Below, piece after piece: positions 5,791 to 9,956 of a DNA stretch of 9,956 bases. Where the stretch lies: assembly GCA_039184055.1 (NCBI GenBank), contig JBCDBH010000219.1, positions 1 to 9,956 on the forward strand, given 5' to 3'. A model generated the notes under the pieces. The model was not told where the DNA came from, ran no database searches, and saw nothing but the letters and a program-made list of their open reading frames with translations. Every line of letters begins with the position of its first letter. Within the stretch, counting starts at the first letter, position 1. The stretch comes from JBCDBH01 sp039184055 (GTDB lineage Bacteria; Acidobacteriota; Thermoanaerobaculia; Multivoradales; J023). Position numbers and translations under genes: made by a program.

Positions 5791-8700
5791 TTAGGACGGA
5801 TCGATGAACGACGCGCAGCAGGCGAGCAGGCGAGGGTGTCTTGCTCCCATGCCGAGCAAGGCAAAGGTGTGCGTTTCAGCTTCTTCGCGACGCCCGAGGA
5901 GCTGATTGACCTGCGCCAGAAAGATCAGATCGCGGGGCGTGCTGCGACCCTTGGTAGCGGCCAGTTGCTCGGTGAGCAGCCGACGCGCTTTGACCCACGC
6001 GGCCTCGGCGCGGTCGTCATCGCCGCTCGCCGCCAGCGCTTCACCGTGGACCAGATGAGCCTGGGCGAAGAAGCGCACGGCGCGTAGATCGTCGGGTTGA
6101 AAACGTCCCGCGAGCAGCTCGAGCGCGGCTTCGGCCTGACGGCTCGCTTCGCCGGCTCGGCCGCGGGCGAGGTGGTGTCGCGCGAAACGACTGTGGGTGG
6201 TGGCACGGGTCCGACAGGCGAAATCGTCACCCGGCGCCATCGGTCCGGCGATGTCGAGCGCGCGGTCGAAAGCCTGACGGGCTTCAGCTGGATCGCCAAG
6301 ATAGTCGAGCATCTCGGCTCGACGGCGATAGCTGGCGACCAGCAGCGTGCGCCATTCGAGGTGACTCGGATCGAGTCGGTGCAAGCTCTCGACGATCTCG
6401 AGGTTGCGTTGCCAGTGCGTATGGGCGGTGTCGAGCGCACCGAGATCGAGACGGTAGGTCGCCGCCCAGTCGAGGGCCAGGGCCAGACGACGCAGCCACG
6501 GACTCTGATCGGGCTGCTCGCGCACCAGCGTTTCGAGCAACTCGACCGCGGTTTCGGCCTGACTCGCCGCCGCCTGGATATCGCCCAGCGCATAGTCGAC
6601 CTCGGCGATTTTGAGATGCGCGGTGGCGACGCGTAGACGCCGATCGCCACGCTCGGGCTCGAGGGTGACGAGCCGTTGGCTGATGTCGAGGGCGTGGCGA
6701 AAATGTTCGAGCGCCAGGGCCGGGTTGTTGCGCGCCAGCAGCAGATCGGCGACGTTGTTGTGACCGAAGGCGACCTCGAGCAACCAATCGGTGTTCTTCG
6801 GGTCGCGATCGGACAGCTCGGCCGAACGCGCCAGGTAGCCCTCCATGAACGGCGTGGCGGCGGCATAGTCGCCACGTCGCCAATGCACGTTGCCGACCCA
6901 GAAGAGGCTCTGACCGAGCTCGAAAAGCGCGTCATCGGAAGGCTGCGCGGCGAATTGCTCACGGGTGCGGGCGAGCGCGTCGCTGAACAGCGCCTCGGCG
7001 CCATCCAAATCGCCCTCGGCCATCCGAATATCGCCCATTTGGTGAAGCGCCTTGGCCCAGCGAGCCAGGGTCGCCGGTGAGCGGTCGGCGGCGTCGAGCC
7101 CGTCGAAATAGTCGAGCGCCTGGTGCCCGGCGCTCTCGAGCGCATCGAGTCGACCGACGGCACGAAGCTGCTTGTGCAGATCCCCGAGCATGAAGGCGAT
7201 CAGCTCCTCGGCTTCACCACGCGCGCGATCGGCGCGTTCGGCCAGGGCCTCGGCCTGGCGCCGATTCGACTCCGCCTGGAGCCACAGCATGCCGAGCACC
7301 GCGACGAGCAGCGCCGCCACCGCCAGGAAACCCCGTCCCAGCCGTCGTCTGCGCACGCGTCGGGTCTGAGCATCCACTTCGACGTGACGTGCCTCGAGAC
7401 GACGCAGGCTTCTCGCCACCTCACCCGCGCCAGCCGGACGATGCTCGGGTGAGCCGTCGGTGAGCCGGGCGATGTCCTCGGCCAGCAGTGGATCTTCGAC
7501 GTCGCGTCGCCAGCCGGTGGCCAACGGTCGGTCGAGATCGGCCACCGTTATTTGATAGAGCACGACGCCGAGCGAGTAGAGATCCGCCTGCACGGTTGCC
7601 GGCTTGCCTTCGAGCAGCTCGGGCGCCACATAGACGCGGCTGCCCGTGGTCGTGGCGGTGTCGAGCGTGTCGGTAAAGCCACGCGGATCGAGACCGTGAC
7701 CGCGCAAGGCACCGGGATCGAGCAAGAGACCGATGCCGAAGTCGGTGAGCTTGGCGGTCGGTCGGTCGTCGACGGTTTCGATCAGTACATTCTCTGGCTT
7801 GACGTCTTTATGCAGCACGCCGACCGAATGCGCGGCTTCGAGGGCGTCGGCCACCTGGGCCACGAGCTCGATCCGCGTGGCGAGCGGGATCGACGCCAGA
7901 CTGTCACCCGCCCAGCTCACCACGTCACCACCGCTGGCATGCTCGAGCTCGACGAAATACGGCGCGGCGTCGAGATTCCAATCGAGCACCCGCGTGATGT
8001 CCGTGCGGTGGCCGAGCGCGTCACGCAGCAAGCGCAAGAGGGTGACCTCACGCTGCAAGGCACGAAGCCGCGAAGCCTCGAAACAGAATTTGAAGACGCG
8101 TCGCTCGGCCGATGCGTGCGTGGCGAGCCATACTTCGCCATAGCCGCCTTCGCCGAGAGGCTCGGTGAGAGTCCAGGTGGGACGTCGGGGGATCGCCTGA
8201 CCACGCGCCGGTCGCCAGCCGAGCACCAGCTCGTCGGAAAAGCTCACCGCGCGTCGCGCGAGCGGTGAATCGACCGGCTCGCTGAGCGGTGAAAAGCCTT
8301 CGAGACCGACCTCGAAGAGCTCGAGCGAATCGTCGAGACCGTCCACCACATAGCTGCCGTGCGCCAGCCAGCGCAGGGTTTCGGGATGGTTGTTCGAGGC
8401 GGCGGCTCCTCGGGCGAGGTCGAATGCCGATCGCGAGAGCAGAATCTGCCGACGGTGCGCGACGCCGAGCAGCCGCTCCACCACCATGCGCGCCTGGCCT
8501 TCGGCTTCGATGACGAGGGCGCCGCTCGCCACCTCCTCACCCGAGCGATGACGGAGCATGACCTCACCGAAATGCAGCGCCGAACGGGCGGCCAGATCGA
8601 GCTCGCCGTCGGGCTCGGTGACGTTCTCGACGCCCCGGTGATACGCCAGGGTGAAGGCGACGCCGTCCATGGCGCGTGCGAACACACCGATGCCACGTCC

Positions 8701-9810
8701 CGCCGAACGCCCACCATGACGTTCGAGCAGTCGTCGCCACAGCTCATCGTGCCGTTCGAGCAAATCGCCACCGCGCGATTCCCCCAGGTGCTCGATCAGT
8801 CGTGCTTGCTCGACCAGCTCGCTCGCCACCACGAGCCTGGGTGCCGTTTCGATCCGCGCTCCCGACGACGGCGCGGGCATCTCACCGGTGATCTGATCTT
8901 CGACTGCCGTGACGGTGGCGGTGGTGGCGGCAACTGGTGGCGGCGCGCTCGACTCCGTTCCAGCGCCGTTCGGCTCAGCGATCCGTTCCAGCGTCGTGAT
9001 CACCAGCTTGGCGTTCTGTGGTCGTCGGTTCGGCTCTTTGGCGAGCAGCTCGTCGATCAGCTCGACCAGCGCGGGAGGAGTTTCGGGGCGGAGCGCGGCC
9101 ACCGGCTCGGGAGACTCCGAAGTCACCCGACGCAGCGTGTCGAGCACATTGCCACCGAGAAACGGTGAAACGCCCGTCACCATGGCGTAGAGCAGGGCGC
9201 CGAAGGCGAAGAGATCGGAACGATGATCGACCTCTCGGCCGCTGGCCTGTTCGGGTGACATCGCGAACACCGTGCCCACCAGGGTGCCCGAATGGGTCAT
9301 CGTCGCTTGTCCCGCACCGTCGGTGAAGAGCAGGCGGGCCAGACCGAAGTCGAGGATCTTGGCGTGACCGCCGGTGTCGATCCGCACATTGTCGGGTTTG
9401 AGATCGCGGTGGATCAGCCCCTTGGCATGGGCCTCGGCGAGCCCGGTGGCGATCTCGCGGCCGAGCGTCAGCACACGCTGGATCGGCAACGGACCACGGG
9501 CGAGCAGCTCGCTCAGGCCATGACCCTCGACGTATTCCATCACCAGACAATCGACGCCATCGGCGTCGAATAGATCGAAGACCTGCAAGATCGCGGGGTG
9601 ATTGAGCCGCGCGATCGCTCGCGCCTCACGCAGGAAACGCGCCCGCGCCCGCTTGTCCGGGAGCGGCTCGGGCAGGATCCGCTTGATCGCCACGTGACGC
9701 TCGAGCCGCGCGTCCCAGGCGAGAAAGACCTCGCCCATGCCGCCACGGCCGAGCAGCGACTCGACACGGTAGGCGCCCAGCGACTCGGGGTGGTCGGTCT
9801 CGTTCGTCAA
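5791..9810 (-). CDS. Membrane protein with two Ser/Thr kinase domains, degenerate cyclase-like domain and TPRs
   Basis: A 1339-residue fusion. Kinase 1 (about 14-278) has GRGGMG (21-26), K43, E62, HRDLKPDN (134-141), DFG (154-156) and SPE (185-187). After a Pro/Ala/Thr-rich linker, residues about 325-503 resemble a class III nucleotide cyclase homology domain (LVVASELVEQARLIEHLGE, LHFGEVMLR, RRQILLSRSAFDLA, LRWLAHGSYVVDGL, LFEVG). Both metal-binding aspartates appear as glutamates (E331, E334) and the following loop is shortened, so it is probably regulatory. Kinase 2 (about 547-806) has GEGGYG (553-558), K574, E588, HKDVKPEN (667-674), DFG (690-692) and APE (729-731). One membrane helix (about 827-844) is followed by a charged helix and TPR-like repeats (about 900-1315), probably outside the cytoplasm. 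Both kinases look catalytically complete. The only in-frame start after an upstream TAG and before kinase 1 is TTG at 9810, which lacks a Shine-Dalgarno sequence and overlaps the stop of a 21-codon ORF, suggesting coupled translation. The gene lies in one operon with the FHA-sigma54 activator. Confidence 0.93.
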   Translation of the reverse strand: MTNETDHPESLGAYRVESLLGRGGMGEVFLAWDARLERHVAIKRILPEPLPDKRARARFLREARAIARLNHPAILQVFDLFDADGVDCLVMEYVEGHGLSELLARGPLPIQRVLTLGREIATGLAEAHAKGLIHRDLKPDNVRIDTGGHAKILDFGLARLLFTDGAGQATMTHSGTLVGTVFAMSPEQASGREVDHRSDLFAFGALLYAMVTGVSPFLGGNVLDTLRRVTSESPEPVAALRPETPPALVELIDELLAKEPNRRPQNAKLVITTLERIAEPNGAGTESSAPPPVAATTATVTAVEDQITGEMPAPSSGARIETAPRLVVASELVEQARLIEHLGESRGGDLLERHDELWRRLLERHGGRSAGRGIGVFARAMDGVAFTLAYHRGVENVTEPDGELDLAARSALHFGEVMLRHRSGEEVASGALVIEAEGQARMVVERLLGVAHRRQILLSRSAFDLARGAAASNNHPETLRWLAHGSYVVDGLDDSLELFEVGLEGFSPLSEPVDSPLARRAVSFSDELVLGWRPARGQAIPRRPTWTLTEPLGEGGYGEVWLATHASAERRVFKFCFEASRLRALQREVTLLRLLRDALGHRTDITRVLDWNLDAAPYFVELEHASGGDVVSWAGDSLASIPLATRIELVAQVADALEAAHSVGVLHKDVKPENVLIETVDDRPTAKLTDFGIGLLLDPGALRGHGLDPRGFTDTLDTATTTGSRVYVAPELLEGKPATVQADLYSLGVVLYQITVADLDRPLATGWRRDVEDPLLAEDIARLTDGSPEHRPAGAGEVARSLRRLEARHVEVDAQTRRVRRRRLGRGFLAVAALLVAVLGMLWLQAESNRRQAEALAERADRARGEAEELIAFMLGDLHKQLRAVGRLDALESAGHQALDYFDGLDAADRSPATLARWAKALHQMGDIRMAEGDLDGAEALFSDALARTREQFAAQPSDDALFELGQSLFWVGNVHWRRGDYAAATPFMEGYLARSAELSDRDPKNTDWLLEVAFGHNNVADLLLARNNPALALEHFRHALDISQRLVTLEPERGDRRLRVATAHLKIAEVDYALGDIQAAASQAETAVELLETLVREQPDQSPWLRRLALALDWAATYRLDLGALDTAHTHWQRNLEIVESLHRLDPSHLEWRTLLVASYRRRAEMLDYLGDPAEARQAFDRALDIAGPMAPGDDFACRTRATTHSRFARHHLARGRAGEASRQAEAALELLAGRFQPDDLRAVRFFAQAHLVHGEALAASGDDDRAEAAWVKARRLLTEQLAATKGRSTPRDLIFLAQVNQLLGRREEAETHTFALLGMGARHPRLLACCASFIDPS

Positions 9811-9872
9811 GATGGCATGGGTTTCGGAGAATCGAGCTTGACGAGCGGCGGTCCGAAGACGAGGCTATCCAT
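9807..9872 (-). CDS. Possible 21-codon leader ORF coupled to the two-kinase gene
   Basis: ATG at 9872 opens a 21-codon frame ending in TGA at 9809-9807. It starts 2 nt after the stop of the preceding gene, with AGAG 5 nt before the ATG. Its stop overlaps the kinase TTG start as TTGA, the usual geometry for termination-reinitiation. The peptide (MDSLVFGPPLVKLDSPKPMP then S) is proline-rich and not recognised. It may be a translational bridge rather than a functional peptide, or chance. Confidence 0.35.
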   Translation of the reverse strand: MDSLVFGPPLVKLDSPKPMPS

Positions 9873-9874
9873 GG

Positions 9875-9956
9875 TTACTCTTTGGGCAACGTGACGCTGC
9901 TTTCGATCCACCACAGACCGACGCTGATCGAATAAAGGTAGATCAGGGCATTGAAA
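9875..9956 (-). CDS. C-terminal end of an unknown membrane protein (5' part beyond the window)
   Basis: A frame open to the right edge ends in TAA at 9877-9875. The visible residues are FNALIYLYSISVGLWWI followed by ESSVTLPKE. The first 17 form a plausible membrane helix, with a short polar tail. It is the upstream member of the minus-strand operon, 2 nt before the leader ORF. Too little is visible to assign a family, and the reading frame is supported only by its operon-like spacing and hydrophobic pattern. Confidence 0.5.
   Translation of the reverse strand, partial: FNALIYLYSISVGLWWIESSVTLPKE

Overview
The window is a GC-rich bacterial segment made almost entirely of signal-transduction genes. 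Codon third positions are strongly G/C biased, which produces many long spurious antisense reading frames. The gene content is a TIGR02999-type ECF sigma factor next to a membrane Ser/Thr kinase with TPRs, a giant TPR kinase, and an FHA-GAF-sigma54 activator. This suggests a signalling-rich, complex-lifestyle bacterium such as Acidobacteriota, Myxococcota or a Xanthomonadales-like gammaproteobacterium. The phylum cannot be fixed from this sequence alone.

Layout, left to right. (1) Positions 1-2029, minus strand, hold a receptor-like Ser/Thr kinase (kinase, one membrane helix, TPRs) that runs off the left edge. It is read in the same frame as, and 6 nt after, an ECF sigma factor gene (2036-2617, minus). 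(2) A 325-bp non-coding region (2618-2942) separates these from a divergent plus-strand gene. It contains, in order, two dyad elements (2668-2718), a consensus-like IHF site (2773-2785), a -24/-12 sigma54 promoter (2827-2842) and a 14-bp palindrome just before a good ribosome-binding site. (3) Positions 2943-3803, plus strand, encode a secreted protein of 286 residues with two beta-sandwich (PPC-like) halves joined by a duplicated acidic segment. A hairpin terminator follows. (4) Convergent to it is a minus-strand operon read from the right edge: the last 26 codons of an unknown membrane protein (9875-9956), a possible 21-codon leader ORF (9807-9872), a 1339-residue protein with two kinase domains around a degenerate cyclase-like domain plus a membrane helix and TPRs (5791-9810), and the FHA-GAF-AAA+-Fis sigma54 activator (3863-5779).

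How they may work together (inference): the two-kinase membrane protein senses through its C-terminal TPR region and phosphorylates a target recognised by the FHA domain of the activator encoded directly downstream. The activator, with sigma54, would then drive the secreted PPC-like protein gene from the UAS-IHF-(-24/-12) promoter. The window would therefore hold sensor kinase, transcription activator, target promoter and secreted effector of one circuit, next to a second ECF/kinase module. No RNA genes, mobile elements, CRISPR arrays or origins were seen.
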